Shown here: positions 49,614 to 61,680 of the stretch, in pieces
Layout of the letters: each line of letters opens with the position of its first letter
Numbering within the stretch: the first letter of the stretch is position 1
Origin: Polytrichum commune
Lineage: Eukaryota > Streptophyta > Polytrichopsida > Polytrichales > Polytrichaceae
DNA: 64,000 bases
Assembly (NCBI GenBank): GCA_950295325.1
Contig: OX485805.1
Location: 5,706,501-5,770,500 of the forward strand
Direction of reading: 5' to 3'
Position numbers and translations under genes: made by a program
The notes under the pieces: generated by a model
The model's database searches: none
Told to the model about the DNA's origin: nothing
What the model saw: the letters and a program-made list of their open reading frames with translations, nothing else

Positions 49614-50162
49614 GGGCCAAGTTCCATGTGCCGGTCCGGGTCCGTTTTTTTCAAAATAAATGGGTGGGCCGGTGTAAAGAGGGTGGTGCCATGTGCCCAT
49701 CCCTCTCACCCAAGGACCGGTACCCCCCATGGATGGGTGTTCCACATTTTGTGTTGTGCAAGAACAGGTGCCAAAGGACCGGCAGTCCTAACGGTAACAA
49801 GAAGGACGTGTGCTGGTTAGAGAGCTCCGGTGACTGGATCGTCCGGTCACCTAAGGTACACCCTTGGATACTAAAGGCCACTTTGTTCTTCTAGTCCCTT
49901 CTTTTGAGGAGCACTCCTAGGGACGTGTAAATTTTATGATGTTTTTAGAATCTAGATGACCTTCATTGCCGGTGACCTTCATAAAGTGTCATGTCTTATC
50001 ACTCACCAAATTTAGTTAGAAAGTAGGAAATCGAAAAAATCCGGCACCCCACATAGAAGTACCCCTCCATAAAATGGGTGACATCACCCATTTTTTGGAT
50101 GATGTCACCCGTTTCTCACCCATTTAAAAAACGGACCGGGACCGACACATGGAACTTGGCCC
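49614..50162. mobile_element. MITE with ~40 bp inverted ends and TTA target duplication (PIF/Harbinger type)
   Basis: Both ends read GGGCCAAGTTCCATGTG(C/T)CGGTCC inward, with the similarity continuing to a T-run (about 40 bp). The element is flanked by TTA at 49611-49613 and TTA at 50163-50165. A 3-bp TTA duplication with a GGG-starting TIR is the signature of Tourist-like/Harbinger MITEs. Length is 549 bp with no coding capacity. Confidence 0.85.
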
Positions 50163-50165
50163 TTA

Positions 50166-51585
50166 GAACTCTCGTAAGTAAGAAGTAACCATCTTCAGTA
50201 AGAAGTCAATTTCCCTCATAAACTTATTCATCACAAGGTCCCTGAAATGAATATCCACATCTATCCAATATCTAGGATTAATGTAGATAGTACCACTGAT
50301 GAAAGTGGCACATCTACCAACTTTCTAGATATTGGACACATTACCAACCTTTTAGGCCCTTGTGATTCTCGTTGAGAAGTGATTGCACCAGGATGGTGGT
50401 GGTTCATAACATTAAGTAGCAATGCTAGCAAGGTACCCTTTGAGTACCTGCAATATTATCTCAACAAGAAGGGAAAATCTTGCAAAGCAAGGATGAATGA
50501 ATGAAGAAATAATCAAAAACAATAGCTTCAAAAGATATCTAAGAGGTTTTCAATGCAGTTATCAAGAGAATGTTTCAAAAAGTGCAACAACCTTTTTAAC
50601 CTCACCAACTTGTCATGTTGCTTTATAGCTATTTAGATTTGTTCAGATCATAATTTAGCCTAGATTAAAACCTTTACCATCATTTGGCATTAGTTTTGTC
50701 CTAGACGCTGACATAATTAATTCTAAGCATTGAAAGTAACTATCCAAATAGATTTGAAATAACCTAAGAAAACCTCAAAGGTAGCGTCACTTTTGCTCTT
50801 GAAAGAGATCCAAACTGGCATGCGCCGATTTGATGCTCTTTTAAAAAGGTCATTCCGGGCTTGTTACTTACTATTATGTTTGTGGTTGTTGTGGTGGTGG
50901 TTTATTTTCTGTTTAATTCACAAACTTTGTAATCCTTTGATGTCATCTCCTATATTCACAAGGGCTTTGAATTCATCATCTTTGGCATCCGGGATGATAC
51001 CACTAGTGAAAAGGAGTACGTCTACCAACTTTGTAGATTGGAACAAATGGATTTGCCTTCAAGAGTTAATTGATTACCCCAAAACATGCCTCTTAGGAAG
51101 TTAAGGATTAATGTTCTATTGTATTCATACAACTAACTTGACATTTGTTGATAGAAGATGAGATCTATAATCAATTAGAATTTTAGCATTGCATAATTCC
51201 AAATAGTAAGTGTCACTAAACATGAATGGTGTAGACAAATTCAAGGCTTTTGATCCCAATCTAGGGGACACATGGGATCAAGATAGCAATCCGTTGTTTT
51301 ATGTAGTAATATAAAGCACCTTGGCTACTAAATATGGTCAAATATTTTTCAAAGTTAAAATCCACAAGTTAGTTAAACTGTACCCTCCCCCCCCCCCCCC
51401 CCAAATGATGTCAACTAAATGTGCGACTAGAGTCATCACTACTATGACTGTTTCCACTAATTGTACATGTAACCAATTTGGTATCACACAATGACCTATG
51501 GTAGGTGTAAGGTGTGTTTCCATTGACAAAGAGAATGGGACATTGATCATCTTTGAATCACTTTCACCAACTAGGTACATTAAAG
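50166..51585. other. Intergenic stretch without recognisable gene
   Basis: AT-rich DNA with a 16-base poly-C run at 51387-51402. Short open frames on both strands match nothing I know. Confidence 0.45.
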
Positions 51586-51589
51586 AATC

Positions 51590-51960
51590 ATGTTAGTGCG
51601 GGTCGAAAAACTAGGGTGAAAATAATTAGTGTGGGCCACACTAATTTTCTAATTAAGGTGGAATTGATGTGGGTTCAAGACCTTGGGTCTTCCCCTAAGT
51701 CTTCATATAGAATTTCGATCAACACATTGAATATCACTTATGTGACAAAAGTTGCACAAAATAAAATAATCACCCACATCTAGAAAAAAAAACAATTAAT
51801 GTGGCACATGTTAAATTTATACTAAAAATTTAGAGTGGGTTGAAAATTAATGTGGCCCACACTAATTCTCATTATGAAATTAGTGTGAGTTCTACAAAAT
51901 TATTGTGGCCTCAATAAAGAGGACTACTTAATTTAGTGTGATAACTTTTAAGGTTCCATG
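51590..51960 (+). mobile_element. MITE family C copy
   Basis: It contains 'attagtgtgggccacactaatt', 'gtgggttcaagaccttgggtcttcc', 'gagtgggttgaaaattaatg' and the terminal 'agaggactacttaatttagtgtg', in the same order as at 36688-37005. Confidence 0.7.
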
Positions 51961-52769
51961 ATTTCGCCTTGAGGTCTTTCTCTATAAAACCCACATTATA
52001 AGGTGAAATTTACTGTTAAGTTGTGATGAATGTCTCTAATGATTAGATGGTTCAATGTTTAGAGTGATCTAAATCAAGTCAAGGAATCTTTGATGTTCTC
52101 CAATTCAACTCTCTACATATTTCTCAACCCTTCCAATTCTTGTCTAATGGTCCAAACATGCTTGTGGAGGAGGAGAATTATTTTCCTTGACATTCAACAC
52201 AAACCCCATGCAAACTTCCTTTAGGGGTCTAACTACTTTCGGACCTTCCCAAGAGAGTTACCATTTTATCTAAAATTTGAAGTTCAAACCCAAACGCTTT
52301 AATGATCACAAAGTAGTGCTTCCCATTAGATAGATAGAGACATCGGTCCCCTAAGGATCAAACATAATTGAGGAGCCTCTTCGCTCTTAGATGTTATTGG
52401 GAGTTTCATTGATGGAGGGGGGGGGGGAGGGGAAGCAAAATAAGTCACGTACACATTCCAATAGCAGGCATTGCTTTATTTATGCACATTGAATTTTTAT
52501 TACAAGAGAAGGCTTACAAAAAAAACTCATTTTGCATCAATATCCCTCAACCCCCTCACTAGCATGCACAACAATATGTGCGAGGTGATTACTGACGACA
52601 CACTATCTTTAGTGACCAAGGTGGAGGTTGCAGTTGAGTCGATGTTGCGGCTACAACTACCAGCACTAGTGCGCCTGCATCGCCCAAACCTTGGACTATT
52701 GCGGCCACACCAACTACATCATGAGATAGACCCTCCGCAACACCCTGTACAATATGTCCTCATACAACC

Positions 52770-53420
52770 ACACCTTTTCTAGATCCGCACCCTCGTAATC
52801 TTATTCAAACCACAATTATCATGAAGCACGCGATTGACCTCCCTCTCTTCATCACGATGCTCATGAGCAATTTGTTGAGACTTGAAATACCTCATGTTTG
52901 ACACTCCCAAATTTGTATCAAAGAAGACATTGGAGATATCTTCCATCTCTATGTCATAGGGATTCATCATGATCTTCCATATTGATGCGGCCCTCCTAAC
53001 ATCCATTATCGTGGACCTCATGGGAATAACCCCATGGGATTTGGATAGAATTGACCATTTTTGCACATGTGAAATAAATTATTAGGATGAATTACACCCA
53101 AGTGCTTCTTCATGCAAAAATGAGCCCCATTGATGAGTCATTTGCAATATGATGCTATGAGAAAGACTGACATGATTGTTCAAACCCACCTTCGCATAGT
53201 CCAATTTGTCTTCATTCATGTCATCCGCGCAAACGTTGTGATGTACAAACTCAAATTGCTCCTCCCCATTGACCTTCATGCAATACCCAATCATACCCTT
53301 GTAGGTGTGCAAACCTTCCATTTGAAGAGGAAAAGGGGGTAAAATAGGCTTAAGAGGACCCTTACGTTTCGTAACCACATGCGATAATGGAATGTTTAAT
53401 GGGGGGATATTTCTGCACTT
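52770..53420 (-). pseudogene. Broken gene resembling a Rep (HUH endonuclease-like) protein
   Basis: Two adjacent minus-strand frames look like remains of one protein. The first (53378-53082 and a little upstream) reads GPLKPILPPFPLQMEGLHTY, then KGMIGYCMK, then HHNVCADDMNEDKLDYAKVG. The second (53066-52779) reads SHGVIPMRSTIMDVRRAASI, then WKIMMNPYDIEMEDISNVFF. They are separated by a stop and a short gap, and the frame is also lost just upstream of 53420. The GYCMK block has the Y-x-x-K pattern of the third motif of HUH replication initiators, as in CRESS-type Rep and the eukaryotic transposons called replitrons. That link is my inference; the two-His motif was not found. Certain: a degraded protein-coding relic. 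Uncertain: the family. Confidence 0.45.
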
Positions 53421-54053
53421 CTATGGCATCTCATATTTGTTTGTAATTATTTAGAGAGGCTAATTTTTGACATGATTTCTTTTTAATAAATAGTATAAGT
53501 ACCAAATAGTGGACGAAATACTATAGCATTGCGAAACCAACTATGTGAGCAACTAACATTCCATACCATTCAAATTTTCATTCATTTGGTTTCAATTAGT
53601 AATACCAATCCTAAACCATTCAAAATATCATTCAAAACACAACCAATAGCACTTGAATACTAGTTAAAGGGTTAACTTATCATTAAACATGGAGATAACA
53701 AAATATACAATCTGAAATAAACATGTTGTAAACATGGATAAAACAAAACAAGAAATACAACCAGCTGTGACACGACATGAAAGATTGCATAACTAGCTAC
53801 TCCAAAAAAACAAGGTTGCATTCAAATACAAGAAAACTAAATATGAAAATCAAAAACATTTATTTTAATTATGTTCACAAACACATTCAACTATAGTCCC
53901 ATTCAAATCTTGTAACAAACATTTACAATGTGAAGGATTGGGAACTATTCACCCTCGAATACTGTCAAGATACATGTTCAACATCTTCTACAATGTCATG
54001 ATAAGACTGATAAATTGTGAGAGATTTAGTACCAAATGACAACAAATATCTAA

Positions 54054-57013
54054 GGGGCACTTTATATTAGGGCCCATTTGGTGGCCGGCCCATTTGGAGT
54101 TGAGCCCACTGCTACCTTAAGTGGGCCTTAACTTTAGCCCTACTTTACAAAGTGGGCCGTTGACTGGGCCTTGCAATATAAAGTCCATAGGCCCACTTGT
54201 AGGGCCCAAATTAGAAATTCTACTTTAAAGTGGGCCTTCCAAATGGGCCTAGGGACTTTATATTGTAAGGCCCAATCCACGCCCTGCTTGGGCTTAAATG
54301 AATTATGCCCTTGCTTGAACTAAAGTCATAAAGTCATAAAGTCATAAATGACTATATGACGGAAGTTAGGTGAAGTGGGCCGTATGTGCGAAGTGGGTCT
54401 CCATAAACCATAAAGTGGGGGGTGAAATGGCTATTATAATGGTTTTTTACATTGCAGTTTTGGCTATGTGAACATGTAAGGAAATTGTAAACATTGCGAT
54501 GAAATGTGTGGTAGAATGAAATTGCCGCTATCTAAAATGGACAGTAGAGAAATGCAAATGCGATACTTGTGATGCCTTTTGGAAGTTTAGCTAAGTGAAA
54601 AATAAAAAATATTGCAAGGCCACTATTGGAACAAGGAAATGCAGCAGTAAATATGCGAAATTACATCCCACAAATTACGTCACAAAAAATTTAGGAGGAA
54701 ACCACTTCTTTATTTACAATGGCATGCATCGCCAATAAGCCGTATGAGATGTAGGCTCTTAAAAGTAGAAGTTATATAAGATCCTTGTATTCTAAATAGT
54801 TATGAAGAAGTGGGAAAACCCCCCTAAATGTCTCATTCTATGCAAATCAAACACCAAGTGCATATCGGCCGCGCTTTGGCTTGCAAGCTCTCCAATCTGA
54901 AACAACATCCTTGTACGGGAATGATGTCAATGTGTAATGTTTTTGTACAAACATTGTTGTAGCAAGAGGTAAATGTTCAGTTAAGCGGTTGCGGAGTTTG
55001 TTCTTCAAGAAAGAAACATTGGAAAATGTTCTTTCGTCTTCTACGCTCCCAAGAACCTACAAAATGGATGCAAAGAGACAAAGTCAATAAGAAGCCAATT
55101 TGCATTCAAAGAAGGTAAGTCGCTGAGGGCTCTGTTCCATCCTTGGTGTTTTTTCATGTTGTCATTTTTTGCATCCAGTATTTTGTCTCTGCCATTTACT
55201 TTAGAGCAGATGATACATCGAACTTTGTCAAATACCATCCCCTTCAGGGTCCTGTTGAGACCATGGGTATTTTGTTGCCCAATTTTCTTGAAATCTGCAC
55301 CAAAACCACCCTAAACCAGTGAGAAACAAGACATCATCAAAAACATATCCTCAAAATGCCAAAAAAACAACCGGAAGGGCCTCAAATGAGGCCCTCAAGA
55401 ATGAATACACGTCAAAACTTGAGAAAGAAAAAACATCACACATCAATTGACATGTTAGAAATTGAAATGACACATGCTTAGAAATTGGAAATTGAGGCGA
55501 CATTTTAGAATAATCTTAGCCCTCAGCCCTCAGTCCTCAGCCAATGCATTACTCCCCAAAAAATACAGCCAAGGTTTAGGGTTTAGGAGGTACCTTCTTT
55601 TCGGAATTTTTCACTTCTTTGTTGGAGGTTCATATGAGGTTGGTAGCAATTGGGTGTTTGATTGCTCATGGAAGCCATCAAAGCTGTTGCTACCACCACT
55701 TGAAGGCGCATCGACAGTGAATGGGGACCCACTGATGTCCAATGTATCAGCCTCAAATGGAGCAGGTACATGCAGTGGGGTAGGAGAAAAAATGGTTGCA
55801 GACGCGGTTGAAGAGATCTGGACAACCTCTTGCATTGCGGCAGTTGATAATTCTCCCCCAAGGGTGATCATCAACACCCTCTGCTTGAAGGAGGGACGTT
55901 TTCCAGAACCAGATGCAGGTGCCATTGCCATGGTAGAGCAACTGCCACCTATATTCACTGCAACTGCCGGAGCAGGGGACGATGCCCCGGATGTAGGTGA
56001 CATGGTGGAGGGATTAGCAGGTGTCGCCATGAGAAACGCCGGAGCAGGGGATCGCAGATCCACATGCGACCACACAAAACCAACTCCCAGGTAGCCAGGC
56101 GATGTGGAGCGGCGAGGCGAACACCAGGCGATCACACAAAACCAAATCAAGCAAAGGCGACGACGCCAATGCACACACAACAATTGCATATACCACTTCG
56201 GAAAATAACAATGCACATACCTATTGATTGCATATTCCATAAATAAGATTGCCACTCCCAGCTCTGTAACGCCCACTCCCTATACCCACACCCATCATCA
56301 TCCTCATTATTGAATGCAGTGAGAATTGTGCACAAACCCTACCTAAAAAATGCCCAGACTTCAATGTGGCTCTAAGCCTCCAACTTTGACGGCCTCAACA
56401 GAACAACCATGCACAACATTGTCTATCAGATCTGGACTCTGGACTCTGGAGAAAGTGGACAATGCACAAGTTCGCCGCGAATGGAACAACGGATGAATTT
56501 GTCAGTCTGCGAAAGGGCTTCATCCATATGAACAGGTGGCCACGAATGGCCAGGAGCGACGTGGAGAATCCAACGACATAAGGTGGCGGAGTGGAGGGAT
56601 GGGCCGGCGATGTGTAGGGTCGGCGACGTGACGGAATGGGCGGGAGGTGGGGGCAGCATGGAGGAACTTTACTACTTCTACTCATGGTAGATTTGGGCGA
56701 TTTGGGGACACCTAGATTTGATTATTCTAATAGGGAATTTTGTGGCATCATTTAGGATATAGAATTAAATGCGAATAATCACCCAAATAAAATTCGATGC
56801 CCTCGACCCATTTTTTGCCTTCAGCCCACTTTTTTCCCTCCAAAACACCGCCATGTCACCCGCCACGCAAGCTTTAGGAGAAGTGGGCCGACTCTCAATA
56901 TAAAGCCCTTGGGCCCATATTAGGGCCCATTTGGGCAATTTAAGCACTTTGATTGGTTGATGCCTAGGGTTTGGAAATGGGCCCTAGAAATGGGCCCTAA
57001 TATAAAGTGCCCC
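54054..57013 (-). mobile_element. DNA transposon relic with TIRs and hAT-type transposase ends
   Basis: Both ends read GGGGCACTTTATATTAGGGCCCATTT inward, and each is flanked by TAA (54051-54053 and 57014-57016). Minus-strand remains of a transposase lie inside. An Ala/Ser/Pro-rich N-terminus starts at about 56030 (MATPANPSTMSPTSG). A BED-like finger block is at about 55300-55140 (FQENWATKYPWSQQDPEG, then VRCIICSKVNGRDKILDAK after a frameshift, then NMKKHQG). The hAT C-terminal dimerisation block is at about 55060-54860 (GSVEDERTFSNVSFLKNKLR, then FPYKDVVSDW). The finger runs almost directly into the C-terminal block, so the catalytic middle is deleted. Length is 2960 bp. Confidence 0.75.
54860..56035 (-). 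pseudogene. hAT-like transposase, internally deleted and frameshifted
   Basis: This is the coding remnant inside the 54054-57013 element. The order on the minus strand is: a low-complexity N-terminus; a stop after EPPTKK (near 55611); a possible intron to an acceptor near 55297; FQENWATKYPWSQQDPEG, in a different frame from the Cys-containing block (VRCIICSKVNGRDK); and then, after a stop near 55041, the dimerisation region TFSNVSFLKNKLRNRLTEHL to a stop after RGRYALGV. A typical hAT transposase of 600-700 aa has a long RNase-H-like domain between these parts, which is absent here. It cannot encode an active enzyme. Confidence 0.65.
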
Positions 57014-57016
57014 TAA

Positions 57017-58239
57017 AACTAGCTAATGGCATGAGGGAGACAACCTTCAAAGTCTCCAACCACTCCATCTTGTTTTCTTCCAAGGCAAAGTGCAATCCTC
57101 CAAGTCCACCACGCTGAGGTTGCCAAATGTTATAGCACATGATTGATCATTTAGAAAAGGTTGTTGTAGCAAAATGGCAATCAATACAAGGTTGGCATAT
57201 TGGACACTACTAGCAAGACAAGTAAGAGCAACAACAAAAAGGGATGAAGAATGCACCACATGCGACCCTTAATTCCCATAATCTCATGACCAAAAAACTA
57301 GATTTTCATATTTAGAGAATTGAACATGTTCATTCATAAATCTATAGAAAACCAAACAACAACAAGGATGCAAATTTAAGGTTTAGGAAAAACATTTTAC
57401 CTAGGTTCCTCCAAATTTGGATTGGATGTAATATGAAGGGAGGAAGGCCACGGGACACACAACTATTGACGTTGTTTTTAATGATAAAGCTCACTCCCAT
57501 TTGGTTACCATCCACCCATCCAAAGTGTTGAAATTGGATGACAATGTCCTTGTAGAATAATAGTGTTCAAGCTTAGACTAAGCCCTTTGAGAAGTTGCAT
57601 ATTTGGGAAGTAATTAAATGGTTTTCTTGGCTACCCAACATATCAAATGATACACTCATCCAAAGTGATGTTTGGACCTAAAGGGCTTTGCATGACAATA
57701 GATCATAAAACTAACAAGGTTACATAAAATTATGATAAATTTCAATACTTCTACATGTAGCTTATTAAACACCTGGAGACTTATACAAAATTGGGCGAAA
57801 AAGTAATTGATTCAAATAAATATTAGTGTAATTTTGAGAATGATGTGAAGAAGGGCATGTCCTTCCTTGTCTTGATTATGTTTTACCAAGTTTCAAGGTA
57901 GGATTACTTCCATTCTTATGGAAAGTGAGGTTTTTATAGGAACATGCTCAAAGTAAGGGAGGGGCTCCTCCTATGGCAAGTCCATGGGGGTTTGTTTGTT
58001 GTCTAATTCTCTTTTGTTTAATAATGAGAATGTGAAGTATTGAATGGATATATGTTGTATTTGTTTCTTAATTTTCTTGTAACAAAATAAAAATTGGTTG
58101 GTGAAGTTACCTTGAAATGTTTTAGCGCATGTATCAAGTTTTCGCGTGCAACTCCTCTTACACTAGTGGTCATGGTTATTAGAGGGTTAACTTTTCAACC
58201 CAAGTCTCAAAGTGATTATATTGATGGGTTGTATTTTTG
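57017..58239. other. AT-rich intergenic DNA, no gene seen
   Basis: No reading frame resembles a protein, and no terminal repeats were found. Confidence 0.45.
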
Positions 58240-58450
58240 AAGCCAAAAGTTGGCCCAAACATATTACCAATGTCTAGAGTCTATCATAACCGCTCATTAA
58301 CTAGCTCAATCCATCTCACTTTAGCACTCAAAACCAAGACATGTGTCATGACATTATTGGTTCCGGTCTGATTCAAAATTGAGTCCCAACATAATTGAAA
58401 CTGAGGTACCCTATAGATTGCCAATGTGGTCCTAATCGCGGATAGGCACC
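58240..58450 (+). repeat. Dispersed repeat family D copy
   Basis: It shares 'acatattaccaatgtctagagtctatcataaccgctcatt' and 'catgtgtcatgacattattggttccgg' with 7230-7440. Confidence 0.75.
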
Positions 58451-60120
58451 TTTGCTATATATGATTGTTCTAGCATGTGGAGAGTAGGTGTGGCCATGTG
58501 TTGTTTGGGCATGGAGTACAATTTGGGTTTGGGTATGTATTGGACCAAAATGTATATTATTGATGGTTGCCCATGTATTGGGCATATCATAATTTTAGTG
58601 TTTGTGCTATTTGTGGATCGGAGATGCCCCTAGGCTTTCCAATAGTGATTTGAAATTTTATGGTTAATTTGGTCATTGGAGGTCCATTTCTCTACAAAAG
58701 TAAATGTGGCCATGGCTAGTATGGGTTCAATTTTTTGTGTTCTTTATATTTGAAGGCATGTAGGTTGCGGATTTCGCCCTTGTGCTCTCTAGTTTGATGC
58801 CATTGAGCCAAGATGGTGTGGTGTGTGCCATGTGTATATGGGGCGTCGGGGTAGGTTTGGAAAGGGTGGTCCCTCATTGTGCGAGTTGGTATGCTATTTC
58901 ATTACATGTTATGTCAATGTGCACTGTCACTTTTGTTTTGTTATATATGTGTGTGGAGGTTGTTGGCCAGGCTATATATAAACAAGCCAGTTGTATTTCT
59001 TATACCTTGTTCGTCAAGTGGTATGAATGAGTTGTGTGTATAGACGCATCATTGTGGGGTTATATTTGATGGGGTTTAATGTATTTAGTTTGGCAAGTAG
59101 TGGGATGGTGGGGTGGTTGGTTGCTATGTTGGTGGTTTTTGGGGTTGTTTACCAAGCTCTTGAGAATTTGACTTTGTAGTCAAGGGCTATGTTGCTTATG
59201 TGGTTGGTTTTTATATGAACATTGTAGAGTTTGAGCATGTTAGACGTCAGTGTATTTATTATATGTTGGTTACCTCATGGGGTGGGAAGGGGAGAGGGTA
59301 TGATGATTATGTATGCAAGGATCTCATGTTTGTATTGATATTTGGACCATTTGAACGAGGGATTGCATTTAACGGTATTTGATAGGATGGTCATGATCGT
59401 GTGTATGTGTCTAATGGGTTGTAATCTTTATGATGAAATATGATGATGATGATGGTTTTTTTATTTTCTTTGGCACCCATCCTTGCCCAATGGATTGCTT
59501 CCATGGCAAAGTTGTGGTCAATAAGGTGGGCTAGTCCTATGCCTTCCATTTTTATGAGTTTGGCAAGGTTGGATGATTCCAAGACTATGTCTCTAACATG
59601 TGGTGAGTGGAGAGGGAGGGGTGGGTGTAGATGAAAATTATAGTTTTTATCTTAATGCGAGCCCTCACACAACCATGTTGCATTGTTGTGTACTAACATG
59701 TAAGCCTACTACCATAGGCAATTATGTAATTCACCATCACTATAACATAATCATCAATTTATTACTCCTAATTGAAATTCATAAGGATGGTTATGAATCC
59801 CTCGGCAACTCATCACTTTATATACACACAAAATTCAAGCATAAATGAAGAAATCTAGACATATTTAAAAGGATGGGGAATTGAGATGGCTATAATGAAC
59901 AATTTTCAAAAAAGTTAGTTGTTTTGACAAGTTGGAATTTGATGATATTTTGAGTTTGCCTTGTTTGAGTCAATTGGTGACAAATAACACAGTATCTTAA
60001 TGTACTTAATTTATGTAGTCATTTCACTCTTGTTGGTTTTTGTGCACATTCTTTTGACTCCACAACGACAATGGTGTTTGGTGGACTAAGTCATTGAACA
60101 GGGAAGACCGATGGATCTGC
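58451..60120. other. GT-rich intergenic DNA, no gene seen
   Basis: The + strand is unusually rich in G and T (58450-59400), giving Val/Gly/Cys-rich short frames. Nothing is recognisable. Confidence 0.45.
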
Positions 60121-60383
60121 CTAAAAACCCCCATCGAGCGTGGCTCGGAGGCCAGGTTCGGGAGGGGGTGGCAGGGTTGGGATAAAACAAACCCCCTATT
60201 TTTTTAATTGGGTGGGACCTTACTTGATCTCATAAGGGGCTTTCTAGAGTAATTTGGGGCCATAGGACCCAAATTTAGCAAAAAAAAACCAAAAAAAACC
60301 CCCAAGGTTCTAAAACGGGGAGGGCCAGAAAAATGAACCCCACCGAACCTGGCCTCCGAGCCACGCTCGATGGGGGTATTTAG
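60121..60383. mobile_element. Short element with ~40 bp near-perfect inverted ends
   Basis: The ends read CTAAA(A/T)ACCCCCATCGAGCG then TGGCTCGGAGGCCAGGTTCGG inward from both sides, about 41 bp with one mismatch. The spacer is ~180 bp. No convincing target-site duplication was found, so the class is open. No coding capacity. Confidence 0.8.
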
Positions 60384-60404
60384 ACCCACCCAAGACCAAC
60401 CACT

Positions 60405-60805
60405 AGTCACAGATGAAGAGGTTGAGTTTGAGTAAAGACTGGTTGAAGTTTAAAGGCTTCAGGCCAACAACCGATCATTAAGAAGGGAATCTATAGAATA
60501 TAACTCAATTTAATAAAGAAAGCCCAAAAGATCACAATAAGAGCATTCTGGAATCTGGACTTCACACAATACACGTGGGTCGGAACAATTAAATAGCCGT
60601 TTAATCCGAGGATAAGGTCTTATGTTGTTTTGTGAAATATTCTAACCTCACATGCACCCAATGTCCAGGGAGATTTTTGGCGTACTCGTTCAAAATCCTA
60701 GTGTTTCCAAGGCCAACCAGTCACATGCTGTGGTGTTTTGGTTTTTGTTTATGATTTAGGTATATTCTATAGATTCCTCCAAAATGACTGCAATTTGCTT
60801 GAAGT
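60405..60805. repeat. Family E repeat copy, rearranged
   Basis: It carries 'gatgaagaggttgagtttgag' and 'gaatataactcaatttaataaa' in one direction, and 'aaaatcctagtgtttccaaggcc' and 'ggtatattctatagattcctcc' in the other. It is therefore an inverted or composite copy of the family. Confidence 0.6.
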
Positions 60806-61680
60806 CTTGAACTTCCAACTTATTGTCGAGAAGAAGTCTATGGGCGATGAAAGCAACTTCTGGCTTCTGGTGAGGCCACATTGCCTGTGCTTTCTCGACC
60901 GTCGGATTTGACCGATGTAAGATCTCCTCCGTTCCTGCCACCACTCATCCACTGCGTGTGCAGACAGACAGACAGAGAAGACAGACAGACACTCACTCTC
61001 TTCACCTTCCCGATTACGATTTCTTTGCCGATTCTCTTCGCTAGAGGTCATACTTATTAGAGACACAAACCGTAATCAAGCTGGAGAAGATGTCCAGCAT
61101 GTGGATTTCTTTGCAATGGACTATGGAAATCGATGTATGTAGGTGATTTTTAGATGTATCCAAGGATTGCACATAAGAATTATTTGCGCGCTGTGATGGT
61201 CCTCCAGCTTAGTTTCCTCTTAAACCCTAAGCCTTTCTGCACCTGAAACCCTCAATCCAGAATTTGGCAGTGGATTCGGCCTTTTAGAACCTTCTTACAG
61301 AGACCGGGAGCTAAGAATCGTGGGTTTTCCCTCTACTTTGGTTGCAAAGTGATTACCAATTAGTCAATTTTAGCAGGTTCATGTGGCTTTTCAGTTGCTT
61401 TGAAAGTAGAAAGTTGTGTTGAAGGCATGAAGGGTTGTATTATTGTGGAATTACAGGAGACGCTTGGGTAATACGGAAGTCACAAAATGTACTGGTTGTT
61501 GTTGTTGTTGTGGTGGTGGCAGGGTTCCAACTTCTGCAACGGCATCGGATATCAAGGAGGCCTATTACAAATGATCGCTTAAATAATATGTGATATTGTG
61601 CAGCACAATGCATTTGACCTTTTACACGCCAATTTTACATCAAAGATTGATATGTGGCATTTGTACTTACACGTTGTATT

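Noticed and set aside
51227-51370. Possible degraded retroelement peptide (FDPNLGDTWDQDSNPLFY)
   Set aside because: Too short, broken by a stop, and not assignable to any domain.
55474-56094. 206-aa plus-strand frame
   Set aside because: Antisense shadow of the low-complexity N-terminal part of the hAT-like transposase remnant.
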